Below are positions 12,372 to 25,010 of a DNA stretch of 64,000 bases, one piece after another. The stretch lies in assembly GCA_016946835.1 (NCBI GenBank), contig JACVTC010000063.1, positions 590,001 to 654,000 of the forward strand, in the 5' to 3' direction. Positions within the stretch are counted from its first letter, which is position 1, and the number at the start of each line of letters is the position of its first letter. Source of the DNA: Neocallimastix lanati (nom. inval.) (taxonomy: Eukaryota > Neocallimastigomycota > Neocallimastigomycetes > Neocallimastigales > Neocallimastigaceae). Under the pieces are notes generated by a model that was not told the DNA's origin, did no database searches, and was given only the letters and a program-made list of their open reading frames with translations. A program made the translations under genes and the position numbers.

Positions 12372-12733
12372 TTATATTTCCTTTTTTAAGGAAATGTAAT
12401 ATATGAAATCATAAAGATCGGTTTGGGGGGAAAAAGACATCTTTGTAATAATATACATTTTTAAATCATCTTCGAGAGAGTCTTCTTTCCAGATTTCATA
12501 TTTTGTGGGGGTTGTGGAATTCCTTACTAATGTTATGCCTATTGTGACTACTAATTTTAAATATTATGATTAATTTGGATACCATTAAACCCACTGTTGT
12601 CAAGATCGTCGAAATGATAAGGCAAAGAAGAAATTCTGTAATAGATTTGTATGACAATTTTTATTGACATAGAGTTATTATCAATAAATGGGAAGAGTCA
12701 AAGGCCATTTCGTCCACGAAACTCATAACTTAG
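12372..12733. pseudogene. Coding-like island of unknown identity, both strands partly open
   Basis: About 360 bases are much richer in G and C than the flanks. On the minus strand one frame reads STTPTKYEIWKEDSLEDDLK and ends at a TAA near 12373. A second minus frame gives the hydrophobic, membrane-segment-like LLCLIISTILTTVGLMVSK. On the plus strand, ATG 12566 reads NLDTIKPTVVKIVEMIRQRR, meets TGA at 12665 and continues in frame to TAG at 12731. No single frame spans the island. This fits a decayed gene, probably on the minus strand and with frameshifts. The family is not recognised. Confidence 0.3.
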
Positions 12734-13277
12734 TTTTTATAATTAATGAAAAAAAATTTCATATATTTTATTATTTTCACATATATATATATATATATAT
12801 ATAAAAGCAAAAAATTATAGAATAAAATATCTTTTACAAATAAAAGAAATTTACTTGGAAAATATTTTTTCTATAAGGAATTCTGTAATTAGATCAAAAA
12901 ACAAAACATAAATAAGAAATACTGAGTAGAAAATTTTAAAATTTTAATTACACAAATAATTTAAAATAATATCATATTTATCATTATTTTTAGTATTATT
13001 ATCTAATTTTATTTTATTAAAAAAAAATTTTTTTTTTCATTTAAAATATTCAATATTAACTTATATTTACATATATAAAGATTAAATTTATAAACTATTA
13101 AATATATTCTTTAATTTCTATATTAATAAATAATTATATATTTGATATATTACATATAATAGATGTTTTAATAAATAACTTTTAATTATTTTATTAATAA
13201 TAAATAATATTTCTATATTAAATTAATTATAATTAATTTATTTTTTTTTTTATTATCATTTTTATGGTTATTTAAAT
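12734..13277. other. AT-rich spacer before hsp20 copy B
   Basis: A/T-rich sequence with a short TA run near 12782-12802. Nothing else recognised. Confidence 0.5.
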
Positions 13278-13790
13278 TTATTGAATTTGAATAGTACGAC
13301 GTTGATTTTTAGGAGGTTCCGCTTTTGGAATAATAATTTCTAATACTCCATTAGCCATCTTAGCTTCAATCTTCTCGACATTGGCATTTTCTGGTAGACT
13401 GAATGATCTTGAAAATTTACCATATTGACGATTCATTTTGGTAAATTTAATTTCATTAGTAGATTTAACTCTTTCACCAGAAATAGTTAAAGAATTATCT
13501 TCGGTTAATTCCATTTGAATTTGTTCTTTTGTCATACCAGGTAAATCCATTTGAATATAGTAATTCTTTTCATCTTCACCAAGATCGAATTTTGGAGAGA
13601 AATCAACTAATTTATAGACATCTTTATTATATGGATGGGTCGATTCTTTTCTTTGAACATTTGTCTTAGACTTTTTATTTGACTTTTGAGCATTCCTTGG
13701 ATGAGTATAATATCCAAAAGGAGTATAAAAGAGAGGACTAAAGAAATCGTCACTATCATCCATTGGTTGATCGAACAAGTAGAAAGACAT
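13278..13790 (-). CDS. Small heat-shock protein, Hsp20 family, copy B (diverged)
   Basis: 170 residues. The same architecture as its neighbours but a shorter, more diverged N-terminal arm. The alpha-crystallin domain starts at NKDVYKLVDFSPKFDLGEDE and carries DLPGMTKEQIQMEL, SGERVKSTNE, FSRSFSLPE and the terminal IPKAEPPKNQRRTIQIQ, including the I-x-I motif. It lies inverted between the two near-identical copies. It must be an older paralogue of A and C, since A and C are far closer to each other than to B. Confidence 0.92.
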   Translation of the reverse strand: MSFYLFDQPMDDSDDFFSPLFYTPFGYYTHPRNAQKSNKKSKTNVQRKESTHPYNKDVYKLVDFSPKFDLGEDEKNYYIQMDLPGMTKEQIQMELTEDNSLTISGERVKSTNEIKFTKMNRQYGKFSRSFSLPENANVEKIEAKMANGVLEIIIPKAEPPKNQRRTIQIQ

Positions 13791-13815
13791 TTTTAAATTT
13801 CAATTATTTTTTAAA

Positions 13816-13851
<36 letters not shown>

Positions 13852-14498
13852 GCTTTTTAACTAATATCTTTGAATATTAATTTATTTTTAATTATGTATT
13901 ATTTTTAGAAATTAATTTTAAATTATTTATAATATATTATTAAATTTATTATTTTTAATAAATAAATAAAAAAAATTTCCAGGATATGATATTCCTTTTA
14001 TAGTAATTTCATTAATTAAAATTTTTATATTTAATAATTTATATTAATAAATATATAATATAAAAAACGTATATATACGTAATACGTATTTATATAATTT
14101 TCTACAATCTTCTACATTAAATTTTTTTTTTTTTTTATATATTTTTCCATATTTTTCTTATAATAATTTAACAATTAATTATAGAATTTTTTTAGAAGAA
14201 ATATACAATTCTATAATATATATATATTTCCTAATCTTCTATATCTTATACATAATTTAATCTAAAGTCGTATAAATAATAAAGAATTTTTAAGGAATAA
14301 TATTTTATTTTTTTTAATTATTAATAATTCAATGTCTTTAAAAATTAGTATAAATATATGTAAAAAATACCTTTTTTTTTTTTTTTATTAATTTTAAATA
14401 TATAATTCATTATTAAGAATTTTTTTATATAACTGAATAAACCTTTAATATAAATAAAATAAATAAAAAGCTATTAAATAAAGCATAAATATTAAATT

Positions 14499-14540
<42 letters not shown>

Positions 14541-14579
14541 ATTAATTAAATAAAATATAGATAATAAATGTAAAACAAA
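13791..14579. promoter_or_regulatory. Divergent promoter region between hsp20 copies B and C
   Basis: The part from about 13975 to 14579 repeats the upstream region of copy A, including the TTCTACAATCTTCTAC block at 14099-14114, which resembles a heat-shock element with one mismatch. Next to copy B is a T run (13819-13850). Before copy C is an A run (14505-14539) that is far shorter in copy A. Confidence 0.45.
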
Positions 14580-15203
14580 ATGTCTTTATTCTTTTTAAAC
14601 GACCCGATTAAAGAAAGTGAACGTTCAATCTTAAACAACTCAGTTTTAGATGATAATAAAAGTGATGATAGTGATTATTATAATCACTATAACCATCCTT
14701 TAGTTTCTGGTTTTCCTTATTTCTTTGGTTATCCTCCATATGCTTATCATCCAAATCAACAAGCTACTAAGCCTTCTGGTAACCCAAAGCCAACTCCAAA
14801 ATCAAATGTCAATGCGGCTAAAAGACAATCATCTCAAGCATTCGATAAGGATGTTTATAAGTTAGTTGATTTCCGTCCAAAGAATAATCTTTGTGAAGAT
14901 GATAAAAATTATTATATTCAATTAGATTTACCTGGAATGACTAAAGAAGAGATTCATATGGAATTATCAGAAGATAGTATTTTAATTATTTCAGGAGAAA
15001 GAGAAAATAAATATAAGAAAGTTAATAATATGAAGATTAGTAAAATGGAATGTGAATATGGTAAATTCTCTCGATCATTTAGTATTCCAGAAACAGCGGA
15101 TCTTAATAAGATTGAAGCTAAAATGGAGAATGGATCATTACAAGTAATCATTCCAAAAGCTGAGCCACCCAAGAATCAACGTCGTACTATTCAAGTTCAA
15201 TAA
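14580..15203 (+). CDS. Small heat-shock protein, Hsp20 family, copy C (twin of copy A)
   Basis: 207 residues, differing from the gene at 11071 by only a couple of residues (SGFPYF, PKPTPKS) and a few silent bases. It has the same alpha-crystallin motifs and I-x-V tail. The duplicated block includes about 0.6 kb of upstream sequence, so the promoter was copied too. Similarity fades quickly after the stop codon. The A and C pair is a recent segmental duplication or has been kept alike by gene conversion. Confidence 0.93.
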   Translation: MSLFFLNDPIKESERSILNNSVLDDNKSDDSDYYNHYNHPLVSGFPYFFGYPPYAYHPNQQATKPSGNPKPTPKSNVNAAKRQSSQAFDKDVYKLVDFRPKNNLCEDDKNYYIQLDLPGMTKEEIHMELSEDSILIISGERENKYKKVNNMKISKMECEYGKFSRSFSIPETADLNKIEAKMENGSLQVIIPKAEPPKNQRRTIQVQ

Positions 15204-16040
15204 ATAAATTGAAATATTAATTAACAAATTATTTAATAAATTTGAATATATAAATTAAAAATAATAAATATGATGTAAAATCTATGTATATAAATTTAAA
15301 AATATAACAATAATACTATATACCATAAATTATTAAATTACTTTTCATGTAAATAAAAAACATTTTCAAATATATTAACAAAAAATAAAAATAAATAATA
15401 ATTAATAATAAAATATAAATCTATATAAATTTAAAATATTTAAAATATAAGTATTTAGATTATATTGTTTTTTTTTTTTTTTTTATTAAAAAAAAAAAAA
15501 AAAAAAAAAAAAACTTGAAGGAGAAAATAATCCTATTGTTTAACTTTTTATTTGTTAAATTATATAATTATAATAATTATAAATGAAAAATACTTTAATG
15601 TATAATTAAAAAAAATTATTAATTGATGAATTTTTAATTTTTTTTAAAAAAAAAAAAAAAAAAAAAAACTCGGAAAGAACTAATTTTATTGCTCTAAAAT
15701 TATTTTTATTAATATATTAAAGTTGATATAAAATAATGAAAATCTCATCGTAAGCATGATACAAGATAGTATATGTCTATTAAAATGACCTTAACCAAGA
15801 TCATTATTATTATGAAGTATATTTTTTTTTTTAATTTTTATTTTTATATTTATTTATTTATTTATTTATTATTTTTTACAGCCGCAATTATTATGAACTT
15901 TAAACTTTATTTATTAATTTATTAATTATTATTTTTTTTAAAAAAAAAAAAAAAATACAAAATTAATAAAAAAAAAAAAATTATTATTTGTCCAATTTGA
16001 ATATAATAATATTCTAAATAGTAACATGAAATAAAAAGTA
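15204..16040. other. AT-rich spacer with long homopolymers
   Basis: Contains adjacent T and A runs near 15470-15513 and further A runs near 15648-15667 and 15942-15955. No coding or RNA signal recognised. Confidence 0.5.
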
Positions 16041-16240
16041 TTATTCAAAATAAAGTGTATAAATAAATTCAGGAAAAAGTTCATATGCAACAAACCTCAC
16101 CTCCTTATGGATTAGGGTTTGATTGACTATCTGAAAGAAATTATGGTCTTCTCCTTCAGAGGCATTGGCCCTACTAGCCAGTCTTACTGCATTTTCAGCG
16201 TCGCTCCAGTAAAAAATGATAGTAATTATCAGATTAATTA
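16041..16240 (-). CDS. Coding-like fragment of unknown family
   Basis: A GC-richer island. The minus strand is open for about 65 codons, from about 16240 to a TAA at 16041-16043. It reads a hydrophobic stretch LIITIIFYW, then SDAENAVRLASRANASEGED, then HNFFQIVNQTLIHKEVRFVA and a short tail. There is no ATG in the open stretch, so it may be a terminal exon or the remnant of a gene. Codon usage is richer in G and C than nearby genes. The family is not recognised. Confidence 0.35.
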
Positions 16241-17626
16241 ATAATTAATAATAAAAGTGTTTCTATATTATATGTTATATGTATATATATAATCATTATT
16301 ATTATATATATAATCATTATTATTATTAAAATTCTATTTTATTTTATAAAAATTACTTTATTATTAAATATAAATAAAATATATCCAAAAACATTTTTAT
16401 CATAATTTAAATTTTAACTTTTGTTGTTATATAAGAAGTTTTAAGGATGATAAATATGAAATAATGATAATAAGTAACACAATATTATTAACAAAATAGT
16501 CTCATAAAATAAACTTAAATAATAACTTTTCGCGATTTGTTATTATTTTACAATTTTTTTATTGATTTTTATATTTTATGTAAATTTTTTTATATTAATA
16601 AATATAAATATATTTATTAATGCTTTTAATAAAAAAAAGACTCATCAAATTAGTTAAATTTGATTAATCATCTAATGAATAAATTATAATTATGAAAATA
16701 AATTATTTATATTACTCTTAATAATGTAAAAGAAAAAAAAATAAATATTTAATATATGGTTTTAGTCAAAAATATATATATTAAAAATTAAAATTAAACT
16801 TTTTGGCTTAAACAAAATTATTCTATATTAATTATATACAAATTATGACTTTAATTAATTATGTGTAAATTAAATAATGTTTTTGATTATTTTCTTTTTT
16901 GTTTAGTTAATATTTTCTTTTTTGTTTAATTAACATTTTCTTTAACATTTTAAAGATTATTTTACTTTTTATTTTTTTTAATCAAGGTACTCCCTTGAAA
17001 ACAATTTAAACCAATTTATTATGCTCGACTAATTTCATAATAATGAATATTAGTGTAGTTAATAAATTTCACTATTAATCAGAAGATGACTTTTGATCTT
17101 CCATTTTAAATTAATTCAATCAAAGTATTATTGAAATTAATTATTAATAAATCTATAATATTTTGCATTTGGTTTACTATTGTCACCTATGCTATTTTAT
17201 ACTAATTAGATGGCGCGTAAGATAAAAAAAATATAATATTAATATCTTACTTGACTTTATATATAGTGCTTGTCATCTATTTATATAAAATCAAAACTAT
17301 TAAACTTTCCTGTTTCATTTTTCATTTTTTTTATAAAGGTTTTTAAACAACATTAAAATCATATTTTGGATTTGAAGAGAAATAATTTAACGCCTTATAA
17401 TTTTAAGTATTAATTCCATTTTAGTTTATATCTAAATCTAAAAATAATTTATTCATATTTCAATTTTATAAAAATATAAATAAACGTATATTATTTTTGC
17501 TTATATTAAATCATGGAACTTTTTTTTGTCTATTCATTAAATTAGAAAATTCAATAAAAATTTTTTCATAGATTAATAATCTTATTCACAATGTTATAAA
17601 AAAAATTTTCTGTGGAAATCATTTTC
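16241..17626. other. AT-rich spacer downstream of PEPCK
   Basis: Mostly A and T, with scattered mixed segments near 16980-17270 that hold no open frame I could support. It probably includes the 3' UTR of PEPCK. No RNA gene or transposon terminus was recognised. Confidence 0.45.
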
Positions 17627-19528
17627 CTAATTTTTAGCTTGCTTTAATCTATTTTCTAAAGCATCTAATTCAACAGAAAGCTTAGCAGGTAAATGACTAC
17701 CAAATTGGGAGTGATATTCACGAATCTTTTGAACTTCGTTCAAATAGGCATCAACATCAACTGTCAAAATTTTTTCTAAATCTTCCTTTGGAAGATCTAA
17801 ACCACTTAAATCAAGAGATTCAATGGTTGGTAAATATCCAACAGGAGTCTCAACAGCTGAATTTTCTTTTCCTTCAATACGATCAATAATCCATTTCAAT
17901 ACACGAGAATTTTCACCATAACCAGGCCATAAGAAACGACCATTGTCCTTACGGAACCAGTTTACATTGAAAATCTTCGGTAAAGTATTTGGATCCTTGA
18001 CCTTATCTACAAAGGATAACCAATATCCAAAGTAATCACCCATATTATAACCACAGAATGGTAACATTGCGAATGGATCAAATCTAAGTGTACCTTGTTT
18101 TCCTTCAGCAGCCGCAGTACGTTCTGAAGCTACTGAAGAACCTAAAAGTACTCCATGATTCCAATCACGAGATTGTAAAACTAATGGAACTGTATTTTCT
18201 CTTCTTCCTCCGAATATGAAAGCAGAAATAGGAACAGCTTTACATCCATTGCTATAATATTCCTTATCAGCAACTGGACAATTGGCAGCAACAGCAGTAA
18301 ATCGAGAGTTAGGATGAGCTAATGGTAATTTATCAGCAGGTTTGGTTTTAGAATCAAATTCTTCACCTTTCCAGTTAATAGTTTTTCCTTCAGGATATTC
18401 CTTACTCATTCCTTCCCACCATACATCACCATCTTCAGTTAATGCAACATTTGTAAATATAGTATCCTTAGCACAAGATAGCATAGCGTTCGGATTAGAT
18501 TTCATTGATGTTCCTGGAGCAACACCAAAGAAACCAGCTTCTGGATTAATAGCATATAATCGACCATCTTCCTTATTAAGTTTTAGCCAAGCAATATCAT
18601 CACCTACACATTCAACCTTCCAACCATCTAATGTTGGATTTAACATAGCCAAATTAGTCTTACCACATGCACTTGGGAAGGCCGCACAAACATAATACTT
18701 CTTATTTTCAGGGCTTGTTAAACCTAAAATTAACATATGTTCTGCTAAAGCATCACCTTCTTCATTACACATTTTAGTAGCAATACGTAATGCAAAACAT
18801 TTCTTGCCAAGTAAAGCATTACCACCATAGCCAGAACCAAATGACCAAATTTGATGACTTTCTGGGAATTGAACAATATACTTAGTTTGGTTACATGGCC
18901 AAGAAATATCTTTTTGACCCTTTTCTAATGGATAACCAACACTATGAACACATGGAATGAACTCTTGATCATCCTTTAAAGCTTCTAAAACATTTTTACC
19001 CATCTTAGTCATAATTCTCATATTAACAACAACATAACCTGAATCGGTTAATTGAATACCAATACGAGAAAGAGCTCCTCCGACAGGACCCATAGAGAAT
19101 GGGATAACATAGAGAGTTCTACCCTTCATACTTCCATCAAAGCATTTATTAAGAATAGCTCTCATTTCAGCAGGAGCCATCCAATTATTAGTTGGACCAG
19201 CATCTTCTTCCTTTTCAGAACAAATATAAGTGCATTTTTCAACTCTAGCAACATCAGATGGATCGGATCTAGCCAAGTAACTATTTGGTCTCTTCTTATC
19301 ATTTAATTTGGTAAAGACACCAGATTTAACTAAACCATCAATTATTTCTTGGTTTTCTTCAGCAGAACCATCACAAATCCAAACATTTTCAGGTTTTAAG
19401 AGTTCCACTTTTTCGGCAACCCAATTCTTAATTCTTTCATTCTTTTCAATTAAATGATAATTACGGTAGCACATGTTTCCAACGGTAGTGTAAGCAGAGT
19501 TAGTAGAGGCAGTAGTAGCAGAAGACAT
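17627..19528 (-). CDS. Phosphoenolpyruvate carboxykinase, GTP type
   Basis: 633 residues, close to the usual length of about 620 for the GTP-dependent family (EC 4.1.1.32). It interconverts oxaloacetate plus GTP with phosphoenolpyruvate, CO2 and GDP. Visible motifs are [39 protein letters not shown] (substrate and metal region), AEHMLILGL (metal His), the P-loop [12 protein letters not shown] near residue 285, GDDIAWLK (metal Asp near 310), FGVAPGTSM and FIFGGRREN. All are intact. There is no targeting peptide, so it is likely cytosolic. In anaerobic fungi this enzyme is generally thought to run toward oxaloacetate to feed malate production; that direction is inferred. Codon use is much less AT-rich than the neighbours, as expected for a highly expressed gene. 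No intron. Confidence 0.97.
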   Translation of the reverse strand: MSSATTASTNSAYTTVGNMCYRNYHLIEKNERIKNWVAEKVELLKPENVWICDGSAEENQEIIDGLVKSGVFTKLNDKKRPNSYLARSDPSDVARVEKCTYICSEKEEDAGPTNNWMAPAEMRAILNKCFDGSMKGRTLYVIPFSMGPVGGALSRIGIQLTDSGYVVVNMRIMTKMGKNVLEALKDDQEFIPCVHSVGYPLEKGQKDISWPCNQTKYIVQFPESHQIWSFGSGYGGNALLGKKCFALRIATKMCNEEGDALAEHMLILGLTSPENKKYYVCAAFPSACGKTNLAMLNPTLDGWKVECVGDDIAWLKLNKEDGRLYAINPEAGFFGVAPGTSMKSNPNAMLSCAKDTIFTNVALTEDGDVWWEGMSKEYPEGKTINWKGEEFDSKTKPADKLPLAHPNSRFTAVAANCPVADKEYYSNGCKAVPISAFIFGGRRENTVPLVLQSRDWNHGVLLGSSVASERTAAAEGKQGTLRFDPFAMLPFCGYNMGDYFGYWLSFVDKVKDPNTLPKIFNVNWFRKDNGRFLWPGYGENSRVLKWIIDRIEGKENSAVETPVGYLPTIESLDLSGLDLPKEDLEKILTVDVDAYLNEVQKIREYHSQFGSHLPAKLSVELDALENRLKQAKN

Positions 19529-22500
19529 TTTGTACTGTTTTAAATTTGTTTTATATAATTAATAAAGTGTGGGTGGTTTTAAAATAAAAAAATTAAAATA
19601 ATAAAATATTTTACAGTTATAAGATTTAATTTGAAATATTTAAAAATATTAAAACAAAAGTTTTAAATATTGTAATTTTTATAAAATAAAAAAAAAAGTT
19701 TTGTTTGTTAATAAAAACTAATCACTAATAACGACTTTTGAAATTAAAAGAATATCTTTCTTTTAATATAAATTTTTTGTTTGAAATTTTATTGTTAAAA
19801 ATAAAATGAATAATTGGCGAAGAAATAAAAAATACGAACTTTTGATGTCTATTTATACACATTTTAATTCTCAAAATAAAATATAAAATTCTTTTTATTT
19901 ACATATTTTAAATTATTTAATTATATTTTACATTATTATTAATATTTATAAATTAATATACATCGAACTTAACAATATATATAAATAACAAAAAAAAAAA
20001 AAAAAGGAACTGATTTAATAAATCCTAATTAATTGTTCCCTACTTAAATAATATATTTTATATTTAATCTCTATACTTTAAAAACTTAAAAAATCTAAAA
20101 TAGATGAATTCATTATATTTATAAATTGTATTACATTTAATAATTTTTTTGTATTACTTTTTACCTATTAGATAATATATTTTTTTTAATTTAATGTATA
20201 TGTATATTAATATTAATATTATATGATTGTAATATTTTATTATAGAAAAAAAACTTTAAATTTTAAATTATTGTCATAATATTTGACAAATTGTTTATAA
20301 TTTGCGTCACAATATAAAAATAATATATATTATAATTATATTTAATATATTTCTATAATATAAAAATACATCATAATAACATTAATATAAAATATTATAA
20401 AATAATATATGTTTTAATGAAAAAAGAGTATTTAATAACATAAATCTTTTATATATTTATTATAATAACTGTGCATTTAAATTGATCAAAATTATAAACT
20501 AAATGAAAATAGTTAAAATTAAATGATTGACATATATAATATATAAAAATATTATTTATTATTAATGTTATTTATTATTTATTTATTATTTATTATTATT
20601 TATTACAATAATTATTATCTATAATTTCATTTTTCCCGTTATAAGTTTTTGTTATTTTATAATACTCTAAATTGGCCTTCATACTTTTAACGAATAAAAT
20701 AAAATAATTACACGTAATAATTATAAAATACAATTATAAATACTAAATAAATTATGTATTAGCTTTCTCATCTAAGTATACAATAATTAATAGATTTATA
20801 TAATTAATATATTTTAATATAAATGCACTTTCGAGTGCTTTTAACAATATTAATCTCAATAGTTGTCATTCGTAATAATAATATATAGTAATATATTTAA
20901 TTCACTAATTAATAATAAATAAAATGTATAAATGTATTTTTTTAAAAAAAAATATTTAATTATAAATAATTTATTATTATAAAAAACAAATAATTTTGAA
21001 ATTTCTAATAAATAAATTACTGTATTTTAAATATTATATATATATATACTAAAAATCTAATTATTAAGTCTTCATTTAAATATGAAAAATAATAATTTCA
21101 ATACTACTTTGTAAAGTCAATATTTGTTATTACTTTTCTTTATATAATTATTTAAAAAAATTACAATTATTATATGAGTTTCTTTTATTTTCTAATTTTA
21201 AATAAAATAATAACATCTCTAAACATTAATGTTATCTTTTATTCCTTTTTCTTTATTATTGTTATATTTTTCATTTTAATAAAAAAAAAATAAAATAAAA
21301 ACTATTTTAAATTAAAGTATATATAAAAATCAATCAAAACCAAAAAAAAATAATAATAACAATTAATATTCAATATCTCATATCTAATATTAAAAATATA
21401 TTAACATTAAATATTTTTTTATTATTAAATTGAAATACATTAAATTTATATATTTAATACATTTTTGAATGACTATTTAAATTGTATATTATACATTTAT
21501 GGTAAAAAATATTTTTGTTATAACTGAGACTGATTTTTTCAAATTTATTTAATTTTTTTTATTAAGCTTCTCATATCAATATCAGTATTACTCATATGAT
21601 AAAAGAAAAATATAAATAAATAATCTTTAACCTTTCATACTTATATTTTTTTTTTATTATATCTTATTTTTTTTTCAATAATCTTATGTTAATAATGTTT
21701 AAAATGGATATAAAAAATAACATATTTAAATGGAAATGAAATTTAATTGAAATTTAAAATAGTCATAAAATTTTTATTTATATAATAAAACTCTATTTAA
21801 TTTCATTTGATCAAATATTACTATTTTATAATACTAAACATCTTCTCCATTAGCAATAATAACAATAATAATTTTAACAAAAAAATTGAAAATTTGACCA
21901 ATCAACAAACTTAATAATATTAATAATAATTAATAATTAAATAATTAAATAATTAAATAATTAAATAATTAAATAATAATAATAATAATAAAAAGATTAG
22001 TTCATATTTAATTCGTCAAAATTGTCTGGAGTACTTTCATAATTTTACTATGATTTCTAATTTTTACATTCATTTAAATAAAAATTATTTGATCTAAATT
22101 ATTACCTAAATTATTCCATAACTATTACATTTTTTAAATTCACTTTAACAATAAAAAATAATTTAAAGTAAAGATTAAATTATATCTAACAATCTTGTAA
22201 TTAATGTTTTCTTTCTATTTTTTAATTTGATAATTTGTTATACATATTGATTTAATATCCACATTAATAATCTCCTTAAACAAATACAAAAAAAAAAAAA
22301 AAAATTACAAAATTATTATTACTATTTGTGGTATAAATTTTGATTTATAAAATATTAATAATATATTATTATTAGCATATATTATTTTATGTTGTATATA
22401 TATATATGTATTTTTTTTTTTTTCAATTAAATACAAATTGTTTATGAATACTTTAAAATTAATAGTAATGCATTTTTGAATAAATCTTATTGATATTGTT

Positions 22501-22550
22501 TACAATTCCACCTTTATTTAAAGTTATTCAAACTTGATTAAACACAATTA
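19529..22550. other. Long AT-rich intergenic region
   Basis: The 5' side should hold the PEPCK promoter. The rest is A/T sequence with TAAT/ATTAA microrepeats (for example near 21930-21990). I found no open frame, RNA gene or recognisable transposon end. Confidence 0.5.
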
Positions 22551-22895
22551 TATTATTGACAAAGAATTATTTATTAGTGAGCCTATTAGAATTGTTAAAT
22601 ATGTTACTTCCTTACTCCCCTTAAGGAATACATCTAAAATATGAAAATATATTTAAAAAGTTAATATTACTAACCAAGAATATATATTCTGGCATAAAGA
22701 AAAATAATATTTATAATTACATTAAAAATATCTATAAAAAGGTATTAAAAGATCTATTACTAAGTAATTTTTCTAAAAGAGATATTGAGCTTTATTGATG
22801 ATTCTAAAGAGAATTTATTAAATAGTAAAGTGGATATTAATGATCAGGTTACTACTATAAACATCTGGAAGAAATATAAATTTAATACAAATTAT
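22551..22895 (+). pseudogene. Possible coding remnant
   Basis: Two short stretches read like protein in plus-strand frames that do not join: SEPIRIVKYVTSLLPLRNTS near 22576-22640, and DDSKENLLNSKVDIND with following VTTINIWKKYKF near 22797-22880. Between them are stops. The composition is less A/T-pure than the flanks. This fits a heavily decayed gene, but it could also be chance. Confidence 0.2.
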
Positions 22896-23104
22896 ATTAT
22901 ATTAATTTATATTTATTTTTATTAATTTTCATATTTTTACAAATTATATTATATATTTTAAAAATATACGGCACGAATTGTGCTAGATCAATAATTCATC
23001 CAATCAAATGAATATAATATTTTATAATTACATATAATTAATTTAATTAAATATAAAAATATATAGAAATAACAAAAAAGGCAATTTTTAAAGAATATAT
23101 ATGA

Positions 23105-23520
23105 TAAATAGAAATAGTAAATAATAAATAATAAATAATAAATAATAAATAATAAATTTAATAAATAATAAATAATAAATAATAAATAATAAATAATAAA
23201 AAAGAGTATTTATTAATAAATAATTGAATCATAAATAATAAATAAATAATGAATAATAAAAAAGAGTATTTATTAATAAATAATTGAATCATAAATAATA
23301 AATAATAAATAATAAATAATAAATAATAAATAATAAATAATAAATAATAAATAATAAATAATAAATAATAAATAATAAATAATAAATAATAAATAATAAA
23401 TAATAAATAACAAATAACAAATAATAAATAATAAATAATAAATAATAAATAATAATAAATAATAAATAATAAATAATAAATAATAAATAATAAATAATAA
23501 ATAATAAATAATAAAATTTT
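23105..23520. repeat. Heptanucleotide microsatellite (TAAATAA)n
   Basis: Two tracts of the 7-bp unit TAAATAA (about 23110-23210 and 23290-23518) are separated by two copies of a block containing AAAAAGAGTATTTATTAATA. The minus-strand open frame through it is a by-product of the repeat (7 codons per three units), not a gene. Confidence 0.9.
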
Positions 23521-23525
23521 GAATG

Positions 23526-23850
23526 TAGTGCATTTCGTAATGTGGCATATTTTGTATGTGATAATTAATAATAAATAATAATTAAATAAATAATAAATAT
23601 TCTTTTTTTTATATATATAATTTATTAATATTCAATTATAAAAATAATTTTTTATAATTATTTTTTAATAGAATATATTATTATTTCTTTTGAAATAGTT
23701 ATTTAATAATATTTAATTGTAAAAATATATTATTTCTTTTGAACTAATAATTATTTTTATATTTATTTATTTATTTATGATTGTATAGAATATCTTAAAA
23801 GTATATGTCTATATTTTAAAAATATAAAAGCCACATTACGAAATGCACTA
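23526..23850. mobile_element. MITE-like element with perfect 21-bp inverted ends
   Basis: Bases 23526-23546 (TAGTGCATTTCGTAATGTGG plus C) are the exact reverse complement of 23830-23850. The 280-bp interior is A/T-rich without coding sequence. The end shares the GCATTTCG core with the neighbouring MULE termini, so this is probably a non-autonomous derivative of that family. No clear target duplication was found. Confidence 0.65.
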
Positions 23851-24189
23851 TCCCTAAAATGAGGAGTGTGCATTTCGAAAATTATTATTACATAAATTTG
23901 TATTTTGTTGTAGTGCATTTCGGAAAATATGGCGTATTATAATGTAATAAATAAATAAATGAATAAATAAATTATAAATGAATAAATAAATTTTTAAATG
24001 ATAATAAAAATAATTAAGACAAACGTTTATTATGACTAAAAAAATTTTTTTTAGAAAATTAAATAAAAATATATATATATATATATAATTACTACATATA
24101 TAAAATAATTATATTTTTTTATTTTATTTTAAATATTATTAATTATTATTAATACATTAATACCTTGTTTATATTATCAACAGAAAATA

Positions 24190-25010
24190 CAGATTGAATA
24201 AAATAAAATAAAATAAAATAAAATAAAATAAAATAAAATAAAATAAAATAAAATAAAATATAATAAAATAAAATAAAATAAAAAGTAGAATATTAAATAA
24301 GAAAGTACAGATTGAATAAAATAAAATAAAATAAAATAAAATAAAAAGTAGAATATTAAATAAGAAAGTACAGATTGAATAAAATAAAATAAAATAAAAT
24401 AAAAAGTAGAATATTAAATAAGAAAGTACAGATTGAATAAAATAAAATAAAATAAAATAAAAAGTAGAATATTAAATAAGAAAGTACAGATTGAATAAAA
24501 TAAAATAAAATAAAATAAAAAGTAGAATATTAAATAAGAAAGTACAGATTGAATAAAATAAAATAAAATAAAATAAAATAAAAAGTAGAATATTAAATAA
24601 GAAAGTACAGATTGAATAAAATAAAATAAAATAAAATAAAAAGTAGAATATTAAATAAGAAAGTACAGATTGAATAAAATAAAATAAAATAAAATAAAAA
24701 GTAGAATATTAAATAAGAAAGTACAGATTGAATAAAATAAAATAAAATAAAATAAAAAGTAGAATATTAAATAAGAAAGTACAGATTGAATAAAATAAAA
24801 TAAAATAAAATAAAAAGTAGAATATTAAATAAGAAAGTACAGATTGAATAAAATAAAATAAAATAAAATAAAAAGTAGAATATTAAATAAGAAAGTACAG
24901 ATTGAATAAAATAAAATAAAATAAAATAAAATAAAATAAAATAAAATATAATATAATATAATATAATAAAATAAAATATAATAAAATAAAATAAAAAGTA
25001 GAATATTATA
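24190..25010. repeat. AAAAT-rich minisatellite within the MULE
   Basis: About eleven units of roughly 60 bp. Each has a conserved core GTAGAATATTAAATAAGAAA followed by GTACAGATTGAAT and a variable (AAAAT)n run. The same core reappears once at about 62076-62113 beside the other MULE copies. Open frames through it are repeat artefacts. Confidence 0.9.

Noticed and set aside
16041-16215. 5S rRNA or spliceosomal RNA gene in the GC-rich island
   Set aside because: No internal control region, Sm site or known snRNA core could be recognised.
18342-19306. Plus-strand frames across PEPCK
   Set aside because: Antisense shadows of a fully conserved enzyme gene.
24190-25010. CRISPR-like spacing of a repeated core
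   Set aside because: The intervals are (AAAAT)n, not unique spacers, and the sequence is eukaryotic.
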